Source: an uncultured Clostridia bacterium (GTDB taxonomy: Bacteria; Bacillota_I; Bacilli_A; RF39; UBA660). From it: DNA of 6,874 nt. The notes beneath the pieces are model-generated. The model had not been told where the DNA came from. It did not search any database and saw only the letters and a program-made list of their open reading frames with translations. Within the stretch, counting starts at the first letter, position 1. Every line of letters starts with the position of its first letter. Below, one piece after another: positions 1-5,978 of the stretch. The DNA lies in assembly GCA_947569225.1 (NCBI GenBank), contig CANORX010000051.1, forward strand, positions 1-6,874. Reading direction: 5' to 3'. The translations under genes and the position numbers were made by a program.

Positions 1-207
1 TGACTGCTCATCACCTAAATCAACATAAATATTATCAAATAAAGGAATTATCATTTCTAAACATGGTACAGGCATACCACATAAAGCCATATAAGAAAGC
101 AAACCCACTGTCTTTAAGGTAACTGTCTTTCCACCTGTATTACTTCCACTAATCAATAACATACGATTATCTTTTAAAATAATATTATTAGCTACAACTT
201 TTTTTGG
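1..207 (-). pseudogene. mutS2: MutS2 fragment (Walker A region), broken at its 5' side and cut by the window edge
   Basis: Read on the minus strand, 69 codons give a peptide containing KKVVANN, then SGSNTGGKTVTLKTVGLL and further on PLFDNIYVDLGDEQS. GSNTGGKT is the Walker A loop of MutS2, and the following helix and the DNIYVDLGDEQS segment match the MutS2 ATPase core closely. MutS2 is a cytoplasmic ATPase with a C-terminal Smr nuclease, known for acting on recombination intermediates and on collided ribosomes. In the family several hundred residues precede the Walker A motif. Here the match begins just at the HPLxxPKKVV stretch, the reading frame hits a stop at 258-256, and no usable start codon or ribosome binding site exists, so the N-terminal half is missing. 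The rest may continue beyond position 1. The family call is strong; whether this is a real pseudogene or an assembly joint cannot be told from the window. Confidence 0.85.
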
Positions 208-349
208 AGTGGATTTTATAATATATGAATCAGTTTTAAAAGAACTTCTTTCAGATTATGGCTTAGTAGTGCGTCCATTAGAAGAAAATGGAGATATAAA
301 AGAATTACAAATATCAGTAAATATGGAAAAACATGTATTAAAAATATAA
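206..349 (+). pseudogene. 3' remnant of an unidentified gene
   Basis: Forty-seven codons read in frame to TAA (347-349, followed at once by a second TAA). The peptide contains ESVLKELLSDYGLVVRPL and ends ELQISVNMEKHVLKI. It alternates charged helix-like and strand-like segments and has the codon habits of the neighbouring genes, so it looks like a true protein C-terminus. I do not recognise the family. There is no ATG before 323 and no ribosome binding site, so the head of the gene is missing. The frame stays open upstream only by running antisense through the MutS2 sequence, which is not meaningful. It meets the MutS2 fragment head to head at about 205-212. It could instead be a chance open frame, but its composition argues against that. 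Confidence 0.45.
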
Positions 350-359
350 TAAATAACTA

Positions 360-388
360 TTTACAAAATTTAAACAATTTGATAAACT
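360..388 (+). promoter_or_regulatory. Candidate promoter of the ileS T-box transcript
   Basis: TTTACA (360-365) and TAAACT (383-388) are spaced by 17 bases and would start transcription near 395, just before the first paired base of the T-box leader. The -10 matches consensus at only four of six positions. In such AT-rich DNA other pairs are possible, for example one using TATGTT at 393-398. Confidence 0.4.
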
Positions 389-398
389 AGATTATGTT

Positions 399-598
399 AA
401 AACAAATGAAAGAGACGATATATACAGTTTTATATTTTAGAGAATTTACCAAATTGCTGAAAGGTAATAATATGATGTATATATGAATCACTCTTGATGT
501 GGTTTAAGGATAAGTTAAGCCCGCATGTATATATGCGTTATAGTTTAAGTTAAATAAAGGATGGCACCGTCAGTTTGACTCCTTGTGTCGTCTTTTTT
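399..598 (+). promoter_or_regulatory. T-box riboswitch, specifier ATC (tRNA-Ile), controlling ileS
   Basis: The leader folds as a transcriptional T-box. Stem I closes with AAAC (400-403)/GTTT (502-505). A kink-turn with tandem G-A pairs is formed by TGAAAGAG (407-414) and CTCTTGA (491-497). Next come TATATACA (419-426)/TGTATATA (476-483), ATATT (432-436)/AATAT (469-473), the conserved AGAGAA (439-444), and TTACC/GGTAA (446-450/463-467) around a GCTG-containing distal loop. The specifier loop 3' side reads TGAATCA, placing the Ile codon ATC at 487-489, followed by the expected purine. Stem III is CGCAT/ATGCG (522-526/533-537). The antiterminator is AAGGA (557-561), the bulge TGGCACC (562-568), GTCA/TGAC (569-572/576-579) and TCCTT (580-584). 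The linker of about 16 nt between stems I and III leaves no room for a stem II/IIA/B. Uncharged tRNA-Ile should stabilise the antiterminator and allow ileS transcription. The bulge base facing the discriminator is C, which is unusual for tRNA-Ile (normally A73). Confidence 0.93.
560..598 (+). terminator. Regulated intrinsic terminator of the T-box
   Basis: GATGGCAC (560-567) pairs with GTGTCGTC (585-592) through eight pairs including two G-U, enclosing the GTCA/TGAC hairpin, and is followed by six T (593-598). The 5' arm uses the same bases as the antiterminator bulge, so the two structures exclude each other, as in a classical T-box switch. Confidence 0.88.
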
Positions 599-623
599 GT
601 TTATTAAGAAAGAGGGTAAAGAT

Positions 624-3600
624 ATGTTTAAAGAGTTAAGTAAAGAGAAGGGGAATAAAAGAGAGTTAGAGATTTTAGAGTATTGGAAAGAGATAGATTT
701 GTTAAATAAAACTATAGAGAATAGAAAGAATAATCATGATTATGTTTTTTTTGATGGGCCTATTTATGCAAATGCACGACCAGGTTTGCATCATGTTTTT
801 GCTAAGACAATTAAAGATGCTTTTTGTAAATATCAAACTATGCAAGGAAAAAGAGTGCTTAGAAAAATAGGGTTAGATACTCATGGTTTGCCAATTGAAG
901 TCAATGTTGAGAAAAAACTTGGTTTTAAGACCAAAGCTGATATTGAAGCTTTTGGTGTGGAAAATTTTTGTAAAGAGTGTAATAAAGAGACTGCTACTAA
1001 TATAGACGAGATTAATAAAATGACTGATATGATGGGACAATTAATAGATTGCGAGAATCCTTATGTGACTTGTTCTAATGAATTTATTGAGAGTGAATGG
1101 TGGCTAATTAAAGAGATTTTTAATAAGGGGCTAATATATTATGGAAATAAAGTGTTACCATATTGTCCTAGATGTGGTACAGAGCTTTCTGCTAATGAAG
1201 TGAGTCAAGGGTATGAAAGTGTTTCGGTAAATACGGTTATTGTTCCTTTTAAGTTAGTAGAAGAGGATGTGTATTTACTTGTTTGGACAACTACTCCTTG
1301 GACACTTATGGATAATGTAGCTCTTTGTGTTAATCCAGATTATAATTATGTTTTAGCAGAGTCTAAAGGGTATAAATTTATAGTGGGTGAAACACTTTTA
1401 AATAATGTATTAGGTGAAGATTATGAAGTGTTAAAGACATATAAGGGTAGTGAGTTAGTAGGTAAAAAATATGAACAACTTATGCCTTTTGCTCATGTGG
1501 AAGGAAACGCGTTTACTGTTTTGGCTGATTCTTATGTAACAGACGCGGATGGTACAGGTATAGTACATATAGCACCTGCTTATGGAGATGATGACGCGCG
1601 AGTATGTCGTCTAAATGATATAGCTTTTGTACAGTCTGTAGGAAAAGAAGGAACATATATTACTGGACCTTGGGAAGGGAGAGTTGTAACAGATAAAGAA
1701 CTAGAAATTGATATAATAAAATATTTGAGGGAGAATGATAAATTATTTAAAAAGATAAAAATAACACATGATTATCCGCATTGTTGGAGATGTAAAAGTC
1801 CTTTGATATATTATGCTAAACCTGCTTGGTATATAAGAACAACTGAGTATAAAGATAAGATTATTGAAGCTAATAAGAATGTTAATTGGTATCCGACTTT
1901 TGTGGGAGAGAAGAGATTTAATAACTGGTTAGAAAATATGATAGACTGGGGTATATCTAGAAATAGATACTGGGGATGCCCTATGCCACTATGGACGTGT
2001 GATTGTGGACATATAGAGTGTATAGGAAGTAGAGAAGAACTTCAAAGTAAGATTATTGAGGATAAAAATGTGTATGATATGGAACTTCATAGACCTTATG
2101 TTGATGATTTACATATTAAGTGTCCTAAATGTGATAAGGTTATGTCTAGAGTGTTGGATGTAATGGATGTGTGGTTTGATTCTGGCGCTATGCCATATGC
2201 TCAGTTTCATTATCCTTTTGAAAATAAAGAATTATTTGAGAGTCAATTTCCAGCAGATTTTATAGCTGAGGGTGTAGATCAAACTAGAGGATGGTTTAAT
2301 TCTTTGATATGTATTTCTTCTATAGTAAGTGGAGTGTCTAGTTTTAAGAATGTAGTGGTTAATGATATGATGCTTGACGCTAAGGGAAAGAAGATGAGTA
2401 AGTCAGTTGGAAATATTATTAATCCTATAGAAATAATGACAGAATATGGGGCCGATGCAGTGAGATTTTATATGTTATATGCAAGTCCTGTGTGGACGCC
2501 ACTTAAGTTTGATATTGAAGGTGTAAAAGAGGTAAGTAGTAAATTCTTTAGTACTCTAAAAAATACATATAATTTCTTTGCAATGTATGCTAATGCTGAT
2601 AAACTTAGTACTAGTGATTTTACTAAAGATAATTTGAAGTTAGAGGAAATAGATGTATGGTTATTAAGTAAGTATAATCGTTTAGTAAAAAATGTGACTT
2701 TAGCTTATAATGAGTATGATTTAAATAAAGTTGTTAAACCTATAATGGAATTTGTGAGTGAAGATTTATCTAATTGGTATATAAGAAGAAATAGAAGAAG
2801 ATTTTGGAAAGGCGAGTTAGATGATTCTAAACGTGCTGTGTATAAGGTGACTTATGATGTTCTTTTAGGAGTAACTAAGTTAATCGCACCTATTTGTCCT
2901 TTTATAAGTGAGGATATATATAGAAATTTAACGAATGAAACTAGTGTTCATTTAAGTGATTTTCCAGTAGCAAATTTAGAAGAGGTAAATGAACACGTTG
3001 AAAGAAGAATGGATTTAGTAAGAGATTTAATAAGTTTAGGAAGAAAAGGAAGAGAAGACGCGAATATTAAGATTAGACAACCTTTGTCTAGAGTGTTATT
3101 AGATAAGAATAATGAAGAGTTAATTAGCGATTTGGGCGAGTTAATTAAGGAAGAGTTAAATGTTAAAGAGGTTGTTTATATGGAAGATTCTTCGTTGTAT
3201 TTGGATTATGAAATAAAGCCTAATTTTAAAGAGTGTGGAAAGATATTTGGAAAGAATATTAATGATTTTGCTAATATTTTAAAAGGTTATACTAATCTAG
3301 ATATTCTTGATATAGATGGAAAAGAGATAGAGATAAATGGCGAAGTTTATGTTCTAGGTAAAGATATGCTAGATGTTAGAGTACATTCCAAAGAGGGATA
3401 TAACGTTACTACTGACGGAGTTAATTATATTATAATAGATGAGAATATTACTATGGAGTTAAAGTATGAAGGTATTTTGAGAGATTTGATTCGTTATTCA
3501 CAAGTTTTAAGAAAGGATAAGGGATTAGATATTTCTGATAGAATTAAAATAGAGATTAGTGCTTCTGTTGAGTTATATGACAATGTGATTAGTAAGTATA

Positions 3601-3719
3601 AAGATGAGATTGAAAGCGAATTATTAGCTACGTTATCTAAAGATTTAGATGCACCAGTGGATAGTTTTACTGATGATTATGGTAATGAGTTTTTAGTGAA
3701 AATTAAAAAAGATATTTAG
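624..3719 (+). CDS. ileS: Isoleucyl-tRNA synthetase, type 2, with GXHH signature motif
   Basis: This cytoplasmic class Ia enzyme joins isoleucine to tRNA-Ile using ATP and edits mischarged valine. It has 1031 residues from ATG 624, chosen because AGAGGG (611-616) sits seven bases upstream; an open GTG at 585 lies inside the terminator and is rejected. The nucleotide-binding fold holds GPIYANARPGLHH (GLHH at residues 54-57) where HXGH is expected, and KMSKS at 590-594. The CP1 editing domain shows TTTPWT (222-227) and HIAPAYGDDD (315-324). Cysteine pairs CPRC (181/184), CWRC (387/390), CDC (459/461) and CPKC (500/503) suggest zinc sites. EGVDQTRGWF starts at 549, and NWYIRRNRRRFW (from 717) lies in the anticodon-binding helical domain. 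The length, the RRNRRRFW form and the C-terminal region (which I assign to the DUF5915 type) mark the type 2, eukaryote-like class. The exchanged GXHH motif is, from memory, the form found in mupirocin-hyper-resistant type 2 IleRS. Transcription is controlled by the T-box upstream and ends at 3730-3775. Confidence 0.98.
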   Translation: MFKELSKEKGNKRELEILEYWKEIDLLNKTIENRKNNHDYVFFDGPIYANARPGLHHVFAKTIKDAFCKYQTMQGKRVLRKIGLDTHGLPIEVNVEKKLGFKTKADIEAFGVENFCKECNKETATNIDEINKMTDMMGQLIDCENPYVTCSNEFIESEWWLIKEIFNKGLIYYGNKVLPYCPRCGTELSANEVSQGYESVSVNTVIVPFKLVEEDVYLLVWTTTPWTLMDNVALCVNPDYNYVLAESKGYKFIVGETLLNNVLGEDYEVLKTYKGSELVGKKYEQLMPFAHVEGNAFTVLADSYVTDADGTGIVHIAPAYGDDDARVCRLNDIAFVQSVGKEGTYITGPWEGRVVTDKELEIDIIKYLRENDKLFKKIKITHDYPHCWRCKSPLIYYAKPAWYIRTTEYKDKIIEANKNVNWYPTFVGEKRFNNWLENMIDWGISRNRYWGCPMPLWTCDCGHIECIGSREELQSKIIEDKNVYDMELHRPYVDDLHIKCPKCDKVMSRVLDVMDVWFDSGAMPYAQFHYPFENKELFESQFPADFIAEGVDQTRGWFNSLICISSIVSGVSSFKNVVVNDMMLDAKGKKMSKSVGNIINPIEIMTEYGADAVRFYMLYASPVWTPLKFDIEGVKEVSSKFFSTLKNTYNFFAMYANADKLSTSDFTKDNLKLEEIDVWLLSKYNRLVKNVTLAYNEYDLNKVVKPIMEFVSEDLSNWYIRRNRRRFWKGELDDSKRAVYKVTYDVLLGVTKLIAPICPFISEDIYRNLTNETSVHLSDFPVANLEEVNEHVERRMDLVRDLISLGRKGREDANIKIRQPLSRVLLDKNNEELISDLGELIKEELNVKEVVYMEDSSLYLDYEIKPNFKECGKIFGKNINDFANILKGYTNLDILDIDGKEIEINGEVYVLGKDMLDVRVHSKEGYNVTTDGVNYIIIDENITMELKYEGILRDLIRYSQVLRKDKGLDISDRIKIEISASVELYDNVISKYKDEIESELLATLSKDLDAPVDSFTDDYGNEFLVKIKKDI

Positions 3720-3729
3720 TTAGTAGTTT

Positions 3730-3775
3730 AAGAAGATGGAAATTAAAATTCTGTCTTCTTTGTTTATATTTTTTT
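3730..3775 (+). terminator. Intrinsic terminator after ileS
   Basis: A 12-bp stem (3730-3741 with 3749-3760, two G-U pairs, beginning AAGAAGA/TCTTCTT) closes a seven-base loop and is followed by a T-rich run to 3775. It starts 11 bases after the TAG stop and separates ileS from the next gene. Confidence 0.85.
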
Positions 3776-3833
3776 GATATGTATTTTATATAGTACTTTT
3801 TTTAAAATCAAGATATATTTTTAAATTTTACAT

Positions 3834-3861
3834 TGAATTAACATAATTATTGTGATAAAAT
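3834..3861 (+). promoter_or_regulatory. Promoter of the small membrane protein gene
   Basis: TTGAAT (3834-3839) and TAAAAT (3856-3861) are 16 bases apart, and TGA directly before the -10 makes it an extended -10 element. Transcription would start near 3868. A direct repeat AGTCGAT (3875-3881 and 3885-3891, exactly 10 bases apart) lies just downstream in the leader and might be a protein-binding site, though two short copies may be chance. Confidence 0.65.
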
Positions 3862-3914
3862 GACCTTAATAGAGAGTCGATATTAGTCGATTTTTGTTAA
3901 AGGAGTAGAGAGTT

Positions 3915-4379
3915 ATGGAAAAGACAAAAGCATTTTTAAGTCAAAATAAGAAAATAATGATGGTAGTTTCTCTAATAGTTGTAGCTTTAGTAGTGTTTTT
4001 AGTAGGTTTTATGTTTTTATCAGGAAATAGTCGTGAGAAAGAACTTACTCAGATGTTAGAAGATATGGGAAGAGAGTTTTATGAAGAGTATTATTATGAT
4101 GGTTTAAATAAAACTGAGTCAGAAAAAGAAGAGTTTTTTAAGAAGTATGAAAAGCAGGGTATTAAAATAAATCTTAAGAATTTAAGTAGATATAATTCTA
4201 AGGTTAATGAGAAAAAAATAAAGGAATTTGTAAATCCTAAGACTAATGAGAGTTGTGATTTAGATTCTTCAATGGTGTATATTTATCCAAAGAAAGATTA
4301 TGGTAAGAAGGATTATGATATTAAGGTTCAATTAGTTTGTGGATTTGATGATAACGAGAAGGAAGAAAAGAAGAATTAA
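3915..4379 (+). CDS. Small membrane-anchored protein of unknown function
   Basis: The gene encodes 154 residues from ATG 3915, with AAAGGAG (3899-3905) nine bases upstream. A short lysine-rich N-terminus (1-13) precedes one hydrophobic segment at about 14-36 (IMMVVSLIVVALVVFLVGFM), which by the positive-inside rule leaves the C-terminal part of about 118 residues outside the cell. That part begins with a charged, probably coiled helix (about 38-82, rich in E/K/Y), followed by a strand-rich end containing CDLDSSMVYIYPKKDYGKKD. Its only two cysteines, C114 and C142, both lie outside and could form a disulfide. The tail is highly charged (DDNEKEEKKN). I cannot assign a function. It resembles single-pass hypothetical proteins common in uncultured low-GC gut bacteria, which is an impression only. 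It has its own promoter and terminator, so it is not in an operon with ileS. Confidence 0.85.
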   Translation: MEKTKAFLSQNKKIMMVVSLIVVALVVFLVGFMFLSGNSREKELTQMLEDMGREFYEEYYYDGLNKTESEKEEFFKKYEKQGIKINLKNLSRYNSKVNEKKIKEFVNPKTNESCDLDSSMVYIYPKKDYGKKDYDIKVQLVCGFDDNEKEEKKN

Positions 4380-4405
4380 GCTCTAAGGGTTAGAGTTTTT
4401 TCTTT
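4378..4405 (+). terminator. Intrinsic terminator overlapping the stop of the small membrane protein gene
   Basis: CTCTAA (4381-4386) and TTAGAG (4390-4395) enclose a GGG loop. The stem extends outward by three more pairs using the last two bases of the TAA stop and G4380, and is followed by TTTTTTCTTT (4396-4405). Confidence 0.85.
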
Positions 4406-4415
4406 AGGTCGATTG

Positions 4416-4427
4416 CAAAAGTAAATT
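4416..4427 (+). repeat. Left arm of a 12-bp inverted repeat bracketing the tnpB unit
   Basis: CAAAAGTAAATT here is the exact reverse complement of 5882-5893. IS200/IS605 elements have no terminal inverted repeats, so this pair is either target-site sequence or the ends of a different element. No target-site duplication is seen outside the two arms. Confidence 0.5.
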
Positions 4428-4462
4428 CCAGTTTGAATAAATAAATTCTACTAATGAGTACA

Positions 4463-4499
4463 AAAAATGATACTTTATAAAATTTAAGGTATTTTTTTT
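4463..4499. repeat. Imperfect hairpin upstream of tnpB
   Basis: The arms 4463-4476 and 4486-4499 pair as an A-run/T-run base, one T-T mismatch, then an ATACTTT/AAGGTAT stem with two G-U pairs, around a nine-base loop. It could act as a terminator on either strand or as a subterminal hairpin of the element's left end. The sequence alone does not decide. The 4406-4550 stretch contains no gene. Confidence 0.5.
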
Positions 4500-4550
4500 A
4501 TGAAATAAGGAAGTTGTAATTATTTTCACAAAAATATCACAAAAAAACGT

Positions 4551-4579
4551 TTGACTTTATATCGAACATATGTTATTGT
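4551..4579 (+). promoter_or_regulatory. Promoter of tnpB
   Basis: TTGACT (4551-4556) and TATTGT (4574-4579) are spaced by 17 bases, with TGT just before the -10 as an extended element. The ribosome binding site GGGAGGT (4589-4595) follows, 11 bases before the ATG at 4607. Confidence 0.6.
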
Positions 4580-4606
4580 TAATTTATAGGGAGGTAGATA
4601 CTTATT

Positions 4607-5761
4607 ATGTTAATAAACAAAGCTTATAAATTTAGAATATATTTAACTAAAGAACAAAAAGAATTAATACATAAAACATTCGGGTGTAATAGATTTTTGT
4701 ATAATAAGTTGCTTTCATTAAAGAAGGAGGATGATTCTCTTTCTAGATTTGATATGATTAAATTAATACCTACTTTAAAAGAACAGTATTCATTTTTAGG
4801 TGAGATAGATGGTTGTAGTTTAAGGTGTAGTGTGTTTGATTTGGATACTGCTTTTAATAGATTTTACAAAAAGATAGGAGGTTACCCTCGCTATAGGAAA
4901 TATGAAGCTAAATCTAGTTATAGAACAAATTTAATAACAAGTGAGTATAGAGGAAAAGTGTATGAAAATATAAAAATAGATTTAAATAATAAAATACTAA
5001 CATTACCTAAAATAGGAAATGTCAGTATAAGAGGATATAGAAAACTAAAAGAATTCCCTGGGAAAATAATAAATGTTACAGTAAGTAGAGAAGGAAATAA
5101 ATATTATGCTAGTATATGTGTAAGTGAAAGAGTAGAAGTAACCACACATAAAACAATGAAAATAGTAGGAATAGATTTAGGAGTAAAAAGTTTAGTAATA
5201 ACAAGTGATAATGAGTATTATGGAAATCCAAAATATTCATTAAAATATGAGAGTAAAATAAAAGGACTGCAAAAATGGTTGAGTAGACAAGAAAAAGGAA
5301 GTAAGAATTATAAAAAGACGTTAATAAAATTGGAAGAAGTATATAGAAAGTTAAAAAATGCTAGAAAGAAAATAACAGAAGAAATAGTTAGTAAAATAAT
5401 AAAATATAATGATGTAATAGTAACGGAGAGTTTAGATATTAAAAGAATGACAAATAGAGATAAAAATAGAAAGAATTTAAGAAAAGAAATATTAAATGCC
5501 ACATTTGGAAATATAATAAGAACATTGGAATACAAAAGTAAGTGGTTAGATAAAAAACTAATAAAAGTTAGTCCATATTATAAAAGTACACAGATATGTA
5601 ATCAATGTAATAGTGTAGATAAAAGTATGAAAGATTTAAATAAAAGAGAGTATAGATGTATAAAATGTGGAAATGTGATAGAAAGAGATTTAAATTCAAG
5701 TCTAAATATAATGTATGAAGGAGTAAGGTTACTAGTAGAAGGAAATAGAATAAATGGATAG
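4607..5761 (+). CDS. tnpB: TnpB, RNA-guided RuvC-like nuclease of IS200/IS605-type elements
   Basis: The 384-residue protein is full length for TnpB (usually about 350-410). It opens with the typical AYKFRIYLTKEQKELI and a helical region containing TFGCNRFLYNKLL. A strand-rich recognition region follows (about 85-180, including GYPRYRKYE and KSSYRTN). RuvC-I is IVGIDLGVKSL with D190, RuvC-II is VIVTESLDIKRM with E274, and RuvC-III is ERDLNSSLNI with D361. The zinc ribbon between II and III has C331/C334 and C351/C354. All catalytic residues are present, so it should be active, cutting DNA next to a short TAM using an omega RNA copied from the element's 3' end. This helps keep the element in place after TnpA excision. 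The linker before RuvC-II (NARKKITEEIVSKII) is a few residues shorter than the common RKDFLHK form. The gene runs straight into the predicted omega RNA. Confidence 0.97.
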   Translation: MLINKAYKFRIYLTKEQKELIHKTFGCNRFLYNKLLSLKKEDDSLSRFDMIKLIPTLKEQYSFLGEIDGCSLRCSVFDLDTAFNRFYKKIGGYPRYRKYEAKSSYRTNLITSEYRGKVYENIKIDLNNKILTLPKIGNVSIRGYRKLKEFPGKIINVTVSREGNKYYASICVSERVEVTTHKTMKIVGIDLGVKSLVITSDNEYYGNPKYSLKYESKIKGLQKWLSRQEKGSKNYKKTLIKLEEVYRKLKNARKKITEEIVSKIIKYNDVIVTESLDIKRMTNRDKNRKNLRKEILNATFGNIIRTLEYKSKWLDKKLIKVSPYYKSTQICNQCNSVDKSMKDLNKREYRCIKCGNVIERDLNSSLNIMYEGVRLLVEGNRING

Positions 5762-5890
5762 TTAAAAATAAAAAAACGTATTTAGGTACCCTAGCGACTA
5801 GGGGAAATTGGCCTATGGAGAATGAGAATTCGATGAAGTAGGAAATCAAACTCGTGAGAGTTTGGAGTGAATTATTGCTTTAATTTACTT
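5760..5890 (+). ncRNA. Predicted omega RNA (reRNA) scaffold and start of guide
   Basis: The non-coding DNA directly after tnpB holds three nested or adjacent hairpins. They are CCCTAG/CTAGGG (5789-5794/5798-5803, loop CGA), GAAT/ATTC (5820-5823/5828-5831, loop GAGA), and CAAACTC/GAGTTTG (5847-5853/5858-5864, loop GTGA). CCTA (5812-5815) can also pair with TAGG (5839-5842) around the middle hairpin. GAAGTAGGAAATC before the last hairpin and GGAGTGAA after it resemble the conserved 3' end of other tnpB elements, where GAAGTAGGAATC, a hairpin and GGGGAG precede the guide. The guide would be the flanking DNA from about 5870-5880 onward. The 5' end probably lies inside the tnpB coding region and cannot be placed. 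Confidence 0.7.
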
Positions 5891-5893
5891 TTG
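5882..5893 (-). repeat. Right arm of the 12-bp inverted repeat bracketing the tnpB unit
   Basis: AATTTACTTTTG is the exact reverse complement of 4416-4427. It lies within the expected guide region of the omega RNA, so the guide may recognise this sequence. Confidence 0.5.
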
Positions 5894-5937
5894 TCCTGTT
5901 AATTTTAATAAAATACTAGAAGAGTTTGTATAATATG

Positions 5938-5956
5938 TGCTATAATTATATTATAG
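5938..5956 (+). promoter_or_regulatory. Extended -10 promoter overlapped by a perfect dyad, upstream of the glycine-rich protein gene
   Basis: TGCTATAAT (5938-5946) is a consensus extended -10 element with no good -35 at the usual distance. A perfect 7-bp inverted repeat, CTATAAT/ATTATAG (5940-5946/5950-5956), covers the -10 and the predicted start near 5953. It could be an operator or a hairpin at the 5' end of the transcript, but an AT-only dyad is weak evidence. A second TATAAT is at 5929-5934. Confidence 0.5.
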
Positions 5957-5978
5957 TAGAAAGTAGGAGGATGGTAGT

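Larger units (their letters stand above)
4501..5874 (+). mobile_element. tnpB-only IS200/IS605-type (IS1341-like) element, boundaries approximate
   Basis: The unit holds a promoter, one intact tnpB and a structured 3' end typical of these elements, with no tnpA transposase in the window, so movement would need TnpA supplied in trans. An imperfect hairpin at 4501-4528 (TGAAATAA with TTATTTTCA) directly after TTTAT (4497-4501) could be the left end and its TAM-like target. The right end should lie just past the last hairpin, after GGAGTGAA (5864-5871). A wider reading places the ends at the 12-bp inverted repeat (4416-4427 and 5882-5893). The presence of the element is well supported; its exact ends are inferred. 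Confidence 0.6.

Noticed and set aside
585..623. In-frame GTG at 585 as the start of ileS
   Set aside because: It lies in the 3' arm of the T-box terminator, has no ribosome binding site, and the added residues are encoded by the U-tract. ATG 624 has AGAGGG at the right distance.
3875..3891. AGTCGAT direct repeat as an operator
   Set aside because: There are only two 7-base copies, with no dyad or known regulator site; kept as a note under the promoter rather than as a separate feature.
5308..5535. Minus-strand open frame inside tnpB
   Set aside because: It is antisense to the well-supported tnpB, rich in F/L/I from reading an A-rich strand backwards, and has no ribosome binding site or family match.
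4607..5761. A nuclease-dead TnpB acting as a transcription regulator (TldR-like)
   Set aside because: D190, E274 and D361 are all present, so an active nuclease is more likely.
5568..5849. Minus-strand open frame over the tnpB end and omega RNA
   Set aside because: Its composition (Y/L/F-rich) reflects the reverse of AT-rich DNA, and it overlaps conserved TnpB and RNA structure.
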